Assembly (NCBI GenBank): GCA_900551325.1
Contig: URVM01000022.1
Location: 1 to 58,256 of the forward strand
Length of the DNA stretch: 58,256 nucleotides
Origin: an uncultured Eubacteriales bacterium
GTDB taxonomy: Bacteria; Bacillota; Clostridia; Lachnospirales; Cellulosilyticaceae
Direction of reading: 5' to 3'
Part shown: one piece after another, positions 49,733 through 58,206 of the stretch
Layout of the letters: every line of letters begins with the position of its first letter
Numbering within the stretch: position 1 is the stretch's first letter
Notes under the pieces: generated by a model
Database searches by the model: none
Told to the model about the DNA's origin: nothing
The model's input: only the letters and a program-made list of their open reading frames with translations
Position numbers and translations under genes: made by a program

Positions 49733-51340
49733 ATGAGTTATTTAGCACTGTATAGAAAGTATAGACCTAGAACGTTTGATGAAGTTGTGGGACAAGAACA
49801 TATTGTAAGAACTTTACAAAACCAAATAAAAACAGGTCGTATTTCTCATGCCTATCTTTTTACTGGAAGTAGAGGAACGGGGAAAACGACTATAGCTAAA
49901 ATATTTGCAAGAGCTGTTAACTGTATAGATCCTACCAATGGCTCTGCTTGTATGGCATGTGAGGCGTGTAAGCAGATAGAAGATGGTGGAAGCATTAATA
50001 TTATTGAGCTAGATGCGGCATCTCACAATGGTGTAGACAATATACGTGAGATTAATGAGGAAGTAAAGTACACACCAGCTGTAGGAAAGTATAAAGTATA
50101 CATTATTGACGAGGTACATATGCTTTCTACAGGTGCCTTTAATGCACTACTTAAAACTTTAGAAGAGCCACCAGCTCATGTAATTTTTATCCTTGCTACA
50201 ACGGACCCACAAAAGATTCCTGTAACTATTTTATCTAGATGTCAACGCTTTGACTTTAAGCGTATTTCTGCATCTTCTATACAAGAGACATTACATGAAT
50301 ATATGTCTAAGGAAAGTGTAGATATTGAAGAAGAAGCACTTAGCTATATTGCAAGGCTTGCAGATGGTGGAATGCGTGATGCCCTTAGTATATTAGAACA
50401 ATGTATTTCCTTCTACTTTGATGAGCATATTACAGTAGATAAAGTACTTTATTTAGTGGGAGCTGTAGATACCCACTATCTATTTGATATGATTGATGCC
50501 TTTAGAACTTATGATAGTAAGAAAACTTTAGAGATTTGTGAAGCAGTGAATTCACAAGGACGAAGCATTAGACAATTTGCGCTTGACCTTCTAGGACATG
50601 CACGTAATTTATTGGTTGTAAAGACTACACAGGGTGATACGAGTGTGTTAGACTATAGCAAGGAATATATTGCTCGTCTCAAAGAGCAAGCAGACCAAAT
50701 AGAAGTATCTACTCTTATGCACTATATTAAGACCTTTTCAGAGTTAGATACAGAAATGAAGGTGGCATCCAATCAACGTATTTTACTAGAAGTAACAGCA
50801 CTTAAACTAAGTGAAGCTGTAGTAGATGAAGGGACAAGCGGACTAGAAGAAAAGCTTATGGCACTTGCTGCTAAGCTTGAAAAGCTAGAAGCCCGTGAGC
50901 CTGTCCAAATCGTTGAAGCCCAGGCACCTAAAGCACCAGAAAAGGAAATTGTTCCAACAAGATTACCAGAAGCAGTGCCAGAAGACATTAAGGCTCTTGT
51001 AGGTAAGTGGGATAGTATTAAAGAAAAGCTTGGAACAGCTGCTAAATTAGTATTTAAGTCGACTTCACCAGGACTTATAGAGGGAGATACTTTCTATATC
51101 GTTCATGGGGTCAATATGGAACCAAGTATTAACACTCATATTGGAGAAGTACGTAAACTCATTAATGAGACGATGCAAAAAGAAGTAAAGGTTGTACCTA
51201 TTGATATTAAGCATTATGAAGCTAGGGTCAAAGAGACTCATGGTACTAAGATGCCACAAAATGATGTAACACAATCCATAAGTGGTACGTTAAGAGATAT
51301 TTATTCTAAAATAAATTATAAAATAGAAACTATAAATTAG
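49733..51340 (+). CDS. dnaX: DNA polymerase III subunit gamma/tau
   Basis: A 535-aa clamp-loader ATPase. Walker A GSRGTGKT (about residues 45-52) is followed by a zinc-binding segment with four Cys (CIDPTNGSACMACEAC), Walker B IIDEVHML (DE), and the SRC arginine-finger motif LSRCQRFDF. Domain III and a shortened tau tail follow; length 535 is less than E. coli tau but usual for clostridia. I see no frameshift signal for gamma. It loads the sliding clamp at the replication fork. It is followed 12 bases later by ybaB and then recR. AAGGAATAGG precedes the ATG. Confidence 0.97.
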   Translation: MSYLALYRKYRPRTFDEVVGQEHIVRTLQNQIKTGRISHAYLFTGSRGTGKTTIAKIFARAVNCIDPTNGSACMACEACKQIEDGGSINIIELDAASHNGVDNIREINEEVKYTPAVGKYKVYIIDEVHMLSTGAFNALLKTLEEPPAHVIFILATTDPQKIPVTILSRCQRFDFKRISASSIQETLHEYMSKESVDIEEEALSYIARLADGGMRDALSILEQCISFYFDEHITVDKVLYLVGAVDTHYLFDMIDAFRTYDSKKTLEICEAVNSQGRSIRQFALDLLGHARNLLVVKTTQGDTSVLDYSKEYIARLKEQADQIEVSTLMHYIKTFSELDTEMKVASNQRILLEVTALKLSEAVVDEGTSGLEEKLMALAAKLEKLEAREPVQIVEAQAPKAPEKEIVPTRLPEAVPEDIKALVGKWDSIKEKLGTAAKLVFKSTSPGLIEGDTFYIVHGVNMEPSINTHIGEVRKLINETMQKEVKVVPIDIKHYEARVKETHGTKMPQNDVTQSISGTLRDIYSKINYKIETIN

Positions 51341-51352
51341 GAGGAATGAACA

Positions 51353-51691
51353 ATGGCAAGACCAGGATTCGGAGGCGGAATGCCTAATATGCAACAACTT
51401 ATGAAACAAGCACAAAAAATGCAAAAGCAAATGGAAGAAGCACAAGCTAAAATTGGTGAGATGGAAGTTACAGCTACAGTAGGTGGCGGTATGGTTGAAG
51501 TTGTTGCTACAGGTAACAAAGAAATCAAATCTATTACAATCAAACCAGATGTAGTAGATCCAGATGATATTGAAACATTAGAAGACTTAGTACTTACTGC
51601 TGTAAATGAAGCAATGCGTCAAGCAGAAGAAGTAAGTCAAAAAGAAATGGGCAAATTAACAGGTGGGTTACCAACAGGAGGCTTATTCTAG
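51353..51691 (+). CDS. ybaB: YbaB/EbfC nucleoid-associated protein
   Basis: A 112-aa protein. The N-terminus is glycine- and Met-rich (GFGGGMPNMQQLMKQAQKMQ), then a coiled helix, and a beta-hairpin with VEVVATGNKEIKSITIKPDV, the EbfC/YbaB pattern. It binds DNA as a dimer with tweezer-like helices. AGGAGG lies 7 bases before the ATG. It sits between dnaX and recR, in the conserved order of most bacteria; its stop overlaps the recR start by one base. Confidence 0.95.
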   Translation: MARPGFGGGMPNMQQLMKQAQKMQKQMEEAQAKIGEMEVTATVGGGMVEVVATGNKEIKSITIKPDVVDPDDIETLEDLVLTAVNEAMRQAEEVSQKEMGKLTGGLPTGGLF

Positions 51692-52293
51692 TGCAAGGCT
51701 ACTATGGCAATAAAATGATAACCCTTATAGAAGAGTTATCAAGGCTACCAGGTATAGGTTCAAAGTCAGCTCAAAGACTTGCTTTTCACATCATTAACTT
51801 ACCAAAAGATAAAGTTCAGCAATTAGCGAACACGATTGTGGATGCAAGAGAGCATATTAGCTACTGTGAAAGATGCTGTACTATTACAGATGACAAGTTT
51901 TGTCCTATTTGCAAGGATGATATGCGTAACCAACATCAGGTAATGGTAGTAGAAGACTCTAGAGATATGGCAGCTTATGAACGCACCAAAGAATTTAAAG
52001 GCTTATACCACATTTTACATGGCGCTATATCCCCAATGATGGGTGTAGGACCAAGTGATATCAAAATTAAAGAATTACTTGAACGTATACAAAAAGAAGA
52101 AATAGAAGAAGTAATCGTTGCAACAAACCCGAATATTGAGGGTGAAGCAACAGCTATGTACATTAGTAAACTCCTTAAACCACTAGGCATCAAGACAACA
52201 CGTATTGCCCATGGTGTACCAGTAGGTGGAGACCTAGAGTATGTAGATGAGGTTACTTTATCTCGTGCCCTTCAAGGTAGACGTGAAATGTAA
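51691..52293 (+). CDS. recR: Recombination mediator RecR
   Basis: A 200-aa RecR. An N-terminal HhH region (RLPGIGSKSAQRLAFHII), a C4 zinc finger (YCERCCTITDDKFCPIC), a Toprim domain with VMVVEDSRDMAAYE, and a C-terminal Walker-like end are in the normal order. It acts with RecO and RecF to load RecA at gaps. It starts with GTG at 51691, sharing the last base of the ybaB stop codon, with AGGAGG 8 bases upstream. Confidence 0.95.
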   Translation: MQGYYGNKMITLIEELSRLPGIGSKSAQRLAFHIINLPKDKVQQLANTIVDAREHISYCERCCTITDDKFCPICKDDMRNQHQVMVVEDSRDMAAYERTKEFKGLYHILHGAISPMMGVGPSDIKIKELLERIQKEEIEEVIVATNPNIEGEATAMYISKLLKPLGIKTTRIAHGVPVGGDLEYVDEVTLSRALQGRREM

Positions 52294-52298
52294 AGAGA

Positions 52299-52327
52299 GG
52301 GAGCTGTTGAAAAACAGCTCCCTTTTT
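52299..52327 (+). terminator. Terminator after recR
   Basis: A 10-bp stem, GGGAGCTGTT with AACAGCTCCC, a GAAA loop, and five T. Confidence 0.9.
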
Positions 52328-52329
52328 GC

Positions 52330-52830
52330 GTGTGTAGGGTGGAGTGGGGGGATTCTCCTTCATTTATTTCATTTCGTGTTTAGAGAAATATAGAGGGGAT
52401 GCTCTCTTGGTTAGTCTACTAGGGTGTCGGGTTGTGGGCTATTCCTACTCCGGCTTCACTTCCGGTCACTAAGAGGCTGTAAGCTCGGGAATCGCAAGAA
52501 CGGTCAAAACTCGCTTCGCTCAGACATTTCCCTAAAACCCTTGCTCATCCACTCCCTAACAGCCTCTAAGTGCACCTCCATGAGGAATCCTTCGTAGAAG
52601 CAACCCCCATCCCTATACCCATTTAGTTTCCTCAAGAGAGCACGAGTCGACTCTGGATTAGGGTGACTACGGATATTAATTTCTTATACTGAATATCATA
52701 GCTACATAGGGAGGTTTCAGAGAACATAACCTCACACCACCCATCCCAAGGTTTATGGAGAGAGACTGTCATTGCAAGCAGCTCCCGTGGGGGGACAGGA
52801 GAGGAAAATAATAGAAATTAATTTAGAAGA
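52330..52830. other. GC-rich non-coding spacer with inverted repeats
   Basis: About 500 bp visibly richer in G+C than anything around it, with no ORF longer than 60 codons. AGAGGCTGT (near 52472) pairs with ACAGCCTCT (near 52558), and GAGCGAAGCGAG-type complementarity lies within ACTCGCTTCGCTCAGA. CACTTCCGGT (52457-52466) is matched in inverted form at 56302-56311 in another spacer. It is not a recognised RNA family. It could be a structured RNA, a dispersed repeat, or a decayed insertion. Confidence 0.5.
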
Positions 52831-52966
52831 AATTTATAGATGAGTAATAATTTTTAGGAAGTGATTTTGAGAGAGAGTGTGTGTTTTGAAAATAGGAGAA
52901 GAATGTTTTCGACTAATATAGCAAAAAGATATAAAGAATATAACAAAAAAAGGTAGAAAAGGGAAG

Positions 52967-52996
52967 TTGACATAAATGTTATGGAGATGTTATATT
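52967..52996 (+). promoter_or_regulatory. Promoter of the codBA operon
   Basis: TTGACA (52967-52972), an 18-base spacer, then TATATT (52991-52996). Transcription would start about 53003, just before the PyrR loop. Confidence 0.8.
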
Positions 52997-53007
52997 AAAT
53001 AAAAATA

Positions 53008-53091
53008 AAAGTACCTTTAAGTAAGTCCAGAGAGGCTTGCAAGGTAAACGGACACGTTTTCTGTTTATGGTACTTGAGATAAGGAGAGTAC
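53008..53091 (+). promoter_or_regulatory. PyrR-binding leader of the codBA operon
   Basis: AGTCCAGAGAGGCT (53024-53037) matches the PyrR RNA-binding loop consensus. It is held by a TACCTT/AAGGTA stem (53012-53017 with 53041-53046). A competing stem pairs AAGTACC (53009-53015) with GGTACTT (53069-53075). GTACT (53070-53074) can instead pair with AGTAC (53087-53091), which would place the AAGGAG ribosome site in a hairpin loop. No proper terminator is visible. So UMP-PyrR may lower codB translation; the loop identity is established knowledge, the switch mechanism an inference. Confidence 0.75.
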
Positions 53092-53093
53092 AG

Positions 53094-54329
53094 ATGAAGC
53101 AAAAACAACATAAAGATCATGATTTTTCACTAGGAGCAGTGGCACAGAGTCATAAGAAAGGTTTTTTCGCTATGCTTGTAGTTATGTTAGGATTTACCTT
53201 CTTCTCAGCTAGTATGTTGAGTGGGGGTACCTTAGGAACAAGTATGGACTTAAAAAACTTTTTCATAGCAGTGTTTATTGGAAATGTGATTCTGTGTGGG
53301 TATACAGGATTACTTGCTTATATTGCAGGTGATACAGGTTTATCAACTCATTTATTAGCACGTTATTCTTTTGGTGAAAAAGGTTCTTACCTAGTATCCT
53401 TTTTATTAGGTGCTACACAAATAGGATGGTTTGGTGTAGGTGTTGCCATGTTTGCTATTCCAGTATCTAAAGTAACTGGAATCAGTGTAGGTGTATTAGT
53501 AGGAGTAGCAGGTCTTTTAATGACTGCAACGGCTTATTTTGGAATGAAATCTCTTATGATATTAAGTGCAATTGCAGTACCAGCCATTGCTATTTTAGGT
53601 TCTACATCAGTAGGGATGGCTATTAATAGTGTAGGTGGTATTGATGGGCTTATGGCCATTACACCAGCAGAGTCAATGAGTATGAGTGCAGCAGTAGCAG
53701 TAGTAGTAGGTTCTTTCATTAGTGGTGGTACTTTAACACCAGATTTTACACGTTTTGCAAAAAGTAAAGGAATTGGTGTAAGTACAACAGTAATTGCCTT
53801 CTTAGTAGGAAATACTTTAATGTTTATTTTCGGGGCCATTGGTGCCATGGTAACAGGACAAGCAGATATTTCAGAAGTTATGTTTCTTCAAGGGCTTATT
53901 ATACCAGCCATTATCGTACTAGGACTTAATATATGGACAACTAATGATAATGCCCTATATGCTTCAGGACTTGGTTTTTCAAATATTACAAAACAACCTA
54001 AGAGCAAACTAGTTATTATTAATGGGATAGTAGGAACATTACTTGCAGTAATCCTCTATAACAACTTTATGAGCTGGTTAAACTTACTCAATACTTTTAT
54101 GCCAAGTATTGGTGGTGTTATTATTGCAGATTACTTCTTTATTAATAAAGGTAAGTATAAAGATTTTGAAGAAGCGAAGTTTAAAGGTGTTAATAAAGTA
54201 GGGATTATTGCATGGGCATTAGGTGTACTTGCAGCACATTTCTTACCAGGGATTACACCTATTAATGCAGTTGTTACAGCTATTGTTGGTTACGTATTAT
54301 TAACAGAGATTTTTAAAAATCGAAAATAA
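53094..54329 (+). CDS. codB: Cytosine permease (NCS1 family)
   Basis: A protein of about 411 aa with twelve hydrophobic segments, in the NCS1 family (AVAQSHKKGFFAMLVVMLGF; GALQ-like helix pairs; a SGGTLTPDFTRFAKS loop that is characteristic). It imports cytosine with cation symport. The first codons before ATG 53094 in the same frame (from 53037) are the PyrR leader, not protein. AAGGAGAG precedes the ATG. The cytosine deaminase gene is 126 bases downstream, giving a cytosine salvage operon under pyrimidine control. Confidence 0.9.
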   Translation: MKQKQHKDHDFSLGAVAQSHKKGFFAMLVVMLGFTFFSASMLSGGTLGTSMDLKNFFIAVFIGNVILCGYTGLLAYIAGDTGLSTHLLARYSFGEKGSYLVSFLLGATQIGWFGVGVAMFAIPVSKVTGISVGVLVGVAGLLMTATAYFGMKSLMILSAIAVPAIAILGSTSVGMAINSVGGIDGLMAITPAESMSMSAAVAVVVGSFISGGTLTPDFTRFAKSKGIGVSTTVIAFLVGNTLMFIFGAIGAMVTGQADISEVMFLQGLIIPAIIVLGLNIWTTNDNALYASGLGFSNITKQPKSKLVIINGIVGTLLAVILYNNFMSWLNLLNTFMPSIGGVIIADYFFINKGKYKDFEEAKFKGVNKVGIIAWALGVLAAHFLPGITPINAVVTAIVGYVLLTEIFKNRK

Positions 54330-54347
54330 AAATAGAAGTTAAGAGTG

Positions 54348-54382
54348 AAGCGAGGTACATAAAATATGGAAGTACTTCGCTT
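54348..54382 (+). other. Hairpin between codB and codA
   Basis: AAGCGAGGTAC (54348-54358) pairs with GTACTTCGCTT (54372-54382; one G-U), followed by a few T. It may reduce read-through or protect the codB transcript, adjusting the ratio of the two proteins. Confidence 0.55.
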
Positions 54383-54455
54383 TACTTATATCATGAAAAG
54401 AATATAGAATAGAAATAAGAGAAATATATATAAGCAAGGCGAGAGGAGAAAAGAT

Positions 54456-55721
54456 ATGATTATTAAAAATGCTAGATTAGAAGACAAGGCTCAGTTAGTT
54501 GATATTAAAATAGAAAATGGATACTTTACTAAAATAGATACTCATATAGAAGCAGGAGCAGATGAAGAAGTTATTGATGCAAAGGGATGGCTTGTAGTTC
54601 CACCATTTGTAGAGCCTCACGTTCATTTAGATACAACCCTAACAGCAGGTGAGCCAAGATGGAATGAGAGTGGTACTCTTTTTGAAGGGATTCAATGTTG
54701 GTCAGAGCGAAAAGAATTCTTAAACAAAGAAGATGTAAAAAATAGAGCAAGACAAGCTATTAAGTGGCAAGTTGCTAATGGGATTCAGTTTATTCGTACA
54801 CATGTAGATACAACAGATCCACAGTTAACAGCAATTAAGGCTTTAGTGGAATTAAGAGAAGAGTTAAAAGACTTTGTGACTTTACAAATTGTTGCTTTCC
54901 CACAAGAAGGAGTTTTATCTTACCCTAATGGACTAGAACTTCTAGAAGAAGCCTTAAAATTAGGAGCAGATGTTATTGGAGCCATTCCGCATTTTGAATT
55001 TACTAGAGAGTATGGTGTAGAATCCATTGAGAAAATCTTTGAACTAGCAAAGAAATACGATGCTTTAATAGATGTACACTGTGATGAAATAGATGACGAG
55101 CAATCTCGCTTTATTGAAGTAGTTGCAACGAAAGCTTATGAAAATCAAATGGGACATAAAGTAACAGCAAGTCATACAACAGCTATGCATTCATATAATG
55201 GAGCATATACGTATAAACTTTTTAGACTCCTTAAAATGTCAGGTATTAACTTTGTAGCAAATCCACTCGTAAATATTCATTTACAAGGACGCTTTGACAC
55301 CTATCCAAAACGCCGCGGAATTACTAGAGTAAAAGAAATGTTAGAAGCTGATATTAATGTATGTTTTGGGCATGATGATATTTTTGACCCATGGTATCCA
55401 CTAGGAACAGGTAATATGCTTCAAGTTCTTCATATGGGATTACATGTGTGTCAAATCATGGGTTATGGCCAAATTAATGAAAGCCTTAAGCTCATTGGAA
55501 AAAACAGTGCAAGAACATTAAATATCCAAGATCAATACGGTATCCAAGTAGGCAAACCAGGCAATTTAATTATCCTTCCAGCAGAAAATGGATATGATGC
55601 AGTAAGAAGACAAGTACCAGTAGCTTATTCTATAAGAAATGGAAAAGTTATTGCAAAGACACAAATAAGTGAAACAACTATTTATTTAGATAAAGAAGAA
55701 ATCATTGATTTCAAGAAATAG
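54456..55721 (+). CDS. codA: Cytosine deaminase
   Basis: A 421-aa amidohydrolase of the CodA type. H55 and H57 in PHVHLD, then DVHCDEIDDE, the conserved ASHTTAM, and GHDDIFDPW supply the metal ligands and the catalytic Glu/Asp. The start is MIIKNARLEDKAQLVDIKIE, with CGAGAGGAGAA before it. It deaminates cytosine to uracil, feeding pyrimidine salvage after CodB uptake. The whole length matches the E. coli enzyme. The gene may be controlled by the PyrR leader through co-transcription. Confidence 0.95.
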   Translation: MIIKNARLEDKAQLVDIKIENGYFTKIDTHIEAGADEEVIDAKGWLVVPPFVEPHVHLDTTLTAGEPRWNESGTLFEGIQCWSERKEFLNKEDVKNRARQAIKWQVANGIQFIRTHVDTTDPQLTAIKALVELREELKDFVTLQIVAFPQEGVLSYPNGLELLEEALKLGADVIGAIPHFEFTREYGVESIEKIFELAKKYDALIDVHCDEIDDEQSRFIEVVATKAYENQMGHKVTASHTTAMHSYNGAYTYKLFRLLKMSGINFVANPLVNIHLQGRFDTYPKRRGITRVKEMLEADINVCFGHDDIFDPWYPLGTGNMLQVLHMGLHVCQIMGYGQINESLKLIGKNSARTLNIQDQYGIQVGKPGNLIILPAENGYDAVRRQVPVAYSIRNGKVIAKTQISETTIYLDKEEIIDFKK

Positions 55722-55728
55722 AAAAGTG

Positions 55729-55772
55729 AAGCCTCTTAAGTTATTGATATACAATAGCTTAAGAGGCTTTTA
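55729..55772 (+). terminator. Terminator after codA
   Basis: A 12-bp stem, AAGCCTCTTAAG with CTTAAGAGGCTT, a 17-base loop with a weak inner stem, then T-rich sequence. Confidence 0.85.
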
Positions 55773-55774
55773 TA

Positions 55775-55936
55775 TTAATTTTCTTTTATTAAAAAGCACC
55801 CTCCGATTACAAAAAACAAACCTACACCACTTGCAATATATGATATGTCTGATTTACCTTCAATAGCCATCGTAATAGCAAATAATAATAAGCCTATACC
55901 ACTTAAAATAGCTTTATAATTATCTTCTTTCATCAT
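55775..55936 (-). CDS. Small membrane protein, 53 aa
   Basis: A protein of 53 residues with two hydrophobic helices (ILSGIGLLLFAITMAIEG; YIASGVGLFFVIGGCFLI) and a charged start (MMKEDNYK). Two consecutive ATG codons follow a GGGGGG ribosome site 5 and 8 bases upstream. It is too short for normal ORF calling. The function is unknown. Confidence 0.6.
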   Translation of the reverse strand: MMKEDNYKAILSGIGLLLFAITMAIEGKSDISYIASGVGLFFVIGGCFLIKEN

Positions 55937-55976
55937 CAATCCCCCCTTGTAAATAAATAATTGAATTTTATCATCT

Positions 55977-56123
55977 CTAATTTTTCTTCTTTAATTTCTT
56001 TATGAGTAATATAAATACAAGAATTAATATAGCAAATATAAGAACTATAAATCCTAATGCAAACAATTGAATAAACCATTCCCATCCTGTTTCAATACTA
56101 AACTCAATTATTTTCGAATCCAT
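55977..56123 (-). CDS. Small membrane protein, 48 aa
   Basis: Starting at ATG 56123 (AGGAGA on its strand 6 bases before), it encodes 48 residues: a polar start MDSKIIEFSIETGWEWF, one long hydrophobic helix (FALGFIVLIFAILILVFILLI) and a KKLKKKN end. A longer in-frame start at 56183 has no ribosome site. It lies 40 bases before the 53-aa gene on the same strand, and the two may be co-transcribed. The single helix with a basic tail resembles small membrane peptides, including some type I toxins; this is only a shape match. Confidence 0.5.
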   Translation of the reverse strand: MDSKIIEFSIETGWEWFIQLFALGFIVLIFAILILVFILLIKKLKKKN

Positions 56124-56420
56124 AAAGCTTCTCCTAACTATTTGTTTTATAAATACCATATCATTAAATAAGCACAGATTCAATTATTGCAAGTGCAAAT
56201 AGTTAGACAAATATAGAAAATGAAATTATAATATGTTCATACAAACCTTCTCTATGTAGCAGGTTAGAAAGCGTTAGTACATAGTTACTAGAGTCTAAGC
56301 CACCGGAAGTGGAAGTTTGGGGAGGAGTTACAGCCAGCCTGCCATCTAAGTAGACTAAATAAAAACAGTAATTTGGCCTTCATCTATCCATTCAATCCAA
56401 AATCTATAAAGGAGATAAAT

Positions 56421-57521
56421 ATGAACCCCAAATCCCTTTTTTTACAAGCATTAACCACCATCTATTGTATTCAACAATTCCTCAAATCCAATCTTTCTAT
56501 AAATGCCATTGTTGCAATCATATGTATACATCTTATCCTGTATTTATTAAGTGTAATTATTCAGAATAAGAAATTAAAAAAACAATTATTATTTCTAGAT
56601 ATAATCTATTTAGGCTATCTTATTTGGTTGGGCTATACTTTTATGCTTTTAATGATTTTGTTGACGGTGGTAGAAATCATTTATATAAAACGTAATTTAG
56701 TTGAAAATATACTTATTATAATACTAGTTGGAGGCTTAAGTGTTTTAGGCCTGGGAGAATTTATACATAATTGGTTTATTTATAGTATTTTAGCTATAAG
56801 TAGTCTATATAGTTATATGGATAAAGTAAGGTTAGAGAGTACTTTAAGAGAGAAAACTGAACTCTTAGGGGAAGTGAGCATTCTTAGCCGAGCTTTAGAA
56901 AAGAGTAAACAAGAGAAGAAGCAAATTACTTATATGACCAAGGTAACCGAGCGTAATCAATTAGCTCAAAAGCTCCATGATAAGATAGGGCATTTACTAG
57001 CGGGGAATGTAATGCAACTAGAAGTAATCAAACTGATTATTGGGAAGGAAGAAGAAAAAGGCCTTAAGTTACTAGATGGTGTAATCAATGAGTTAAGAGG
57101 AGGAATGGATGAAATCCGCCTTACTTTAAAAAACTTAAAGCCTGTTGCAAGTGAAAGTGGTTTAAGTAGAATTAAGGAGTTACTTGAAGACTTTAAAGAA
57201 AAATCTAATATACCAAGTGACTTAATTTACAAGGGAGATTTAGAACGTATTGGTTTAGATATATGGGTAGCTATAGAAGATAATTTAAAAGAGACTTTAA
57301 CTAACTTCATGAAATACTCGAGTGGCAGTCACTTTATAGTTCATATTGAAGTCATGCATCAAGTAATTAAGATAAGCTTTAGAGATAATGGTTTAGTAGA
57401 ACGCCCTATTGTTTATGGGTTAGGGTTAAGGGGAATAGAAGAAAGAACATTAGGGGTAGGGGGCAGACTTATTATTAATACAGATAAGGGTTTTGAAACA
57501 ATTATGCTTATAAAGAGGTGA
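56421..57521 (+). CDS. LiaS/NarX-like sensor histidine kinase
   Basis: A protein of about 366 aa: four or five hydrophobic helices in the first 130 residues with almost no extracellular domain, then HisKA_3 (H186 in AQKLHDKIGHLLAGN), a conserved EIRLTLKNLKP, and a HATPase_c ending GLGLRGIEERTLGVGG. Kinases with intramembrane sensing domains typically respond to envelope stress or antibiotics. AAAGGAGA precedes ATG 56421; an upstream in-frame ATG at 56373 has none. It is followed 4 bases later by its response regulator. Confidence 0.85.
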   Translation: MNPKSLFLQALTTIYCIQQFLKSNLSINAIVAIICIHLILYLLSVIIQNKKLKKQLLFLDIIYLGYLIWLGYTFMLLMILLTVVEIIYIKRNLVENILIIILVGGLSVLGLGEFIHNWFIYSILAISSLYSYMDKVRLESTLREKTELLGEVSILSRALEKSKQEKKQITYMTKVTERNQLAQKLHDKIGHLLAGNVMQLEVIKLIIGKEEEKGLKLLDGVINELRGGMDEIRLTLKNLKPVASESGLSRIKELLEDFKEKSNIPSDLIYKGDLERIGLDIWVAIEDNLKETLTNFMKYSSGSHFIVHIEVMHQVIKISFRDNGLVERPIVYGLGLRGIEERTLGVGGRLIINTDKGFETIMLIKR

Positions 57522-57525
57522 AGTA

Positions 57526-58152
57526 ATGATTAAAGTATTGATTGTAGATGATGATTTATTGATAAGAGAAAGTTTAAGGCTTATATTATCTACTTTTGAA
57601 GGTATAGAAGTAGTTGATACAAAGGAAAGTGGAAAGGGGTGCTTAGATTTCTTAAAGGCAAATGAAGTAGATTTAGTTTTACTGGATTTACGTATGCCTA
57701 TTATGGATGGGATAGAGGTATTAAAGCAGCAAAAGTTAGAGGGGCGTAAAGAGAAATTTTTAGTACTTACTACATTTGATGAAGATGACCTTATTAAAAA
57801 TGCATTGCACTATGGAGCAAGCGGATATATTCTTAAAAATAGTACACCAGACCATATTGCACAGGCTATTCGTACTGTGGCAAGTGGCAACAGTGTCTGC
57901 CATCCAGATGTATTAAAAAGTATAAGTCAGGCAAGTTTAGAACCAAAAACAGATTGGGATAAATATGAGTTATCAACGCGTGAGTTAGATATTATAAGAG
58001 AAGTAGCTGAGGGACTATCCAATAAAGAAATAGCAAATAAACTCTACATATCAGAAGGAACAGTGAAAAATTATATCACTTCTATCTTAGGTAAGATGGG
58101 ATTAAGCCATCGTACACAAATTGCCGTAGCTTACTTAAAACATCACTCTTAA
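57526..58152 (+). CDS. NarL/LiaR-type response regulator
   Basis: A 208-aa protein: a receiver domain with D54 in LLDLRMPIMDG and a conserved Lys in YILKN, and a LuxR-type helix-turn-helix (LSTRELDIIREVAEGLSNKE, then ISEGTVKNYITSIL). AGAGGTGA is 5 bases before the ATG. It is co-transcribed with the preceding kinase. Targets are unknown; no transporter gene is in the window beyond it. Confidence 0.9.
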   Translation: MIKVLIVDDDLLIRESLRLILSTFEGIEVVDTKESGKGCLDFLKANEVDLVLLDLRMPIMDGIEVLKQQKLEGRKEKFLVLTTFDEDDLIKNALHYGASGYILKNSTPDHIAQAIRTVASGNSVCHPDVLKSISQASLEPKTDWDKYELSTRELDIIREVAEGLSNKEIANKLYISEGTVKNYITSILGKMGLSHRTQIAVAYLKHHS

Positions 58153-58186
58153 TGGGTAAGTTTAATCTTGTAAGTACAATAAAAAT

Positions 58187-58206
58187 GCCTCCTCAATTTA
58201 GGAGGC
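58187..58206 (+). terminator. Weak hairpin near the window end
   Basis: GCCTCCT pairs with AGGAGGC around CAATTT, 35 bases after the response regulator stop. No T run follows, so termination is doubtful. Confidence 0.35.

Noticed and set aside
49733..51340. Programmed frameshift in dnaX
   Set aside because: I found no slippery A-run with a following hairpin in the expected region.
55937..55950. G-quadruplex signal from GGGGGG
   Set aside because: A single run of six, best explained as a ribosome binding site for the 53-aa frame.
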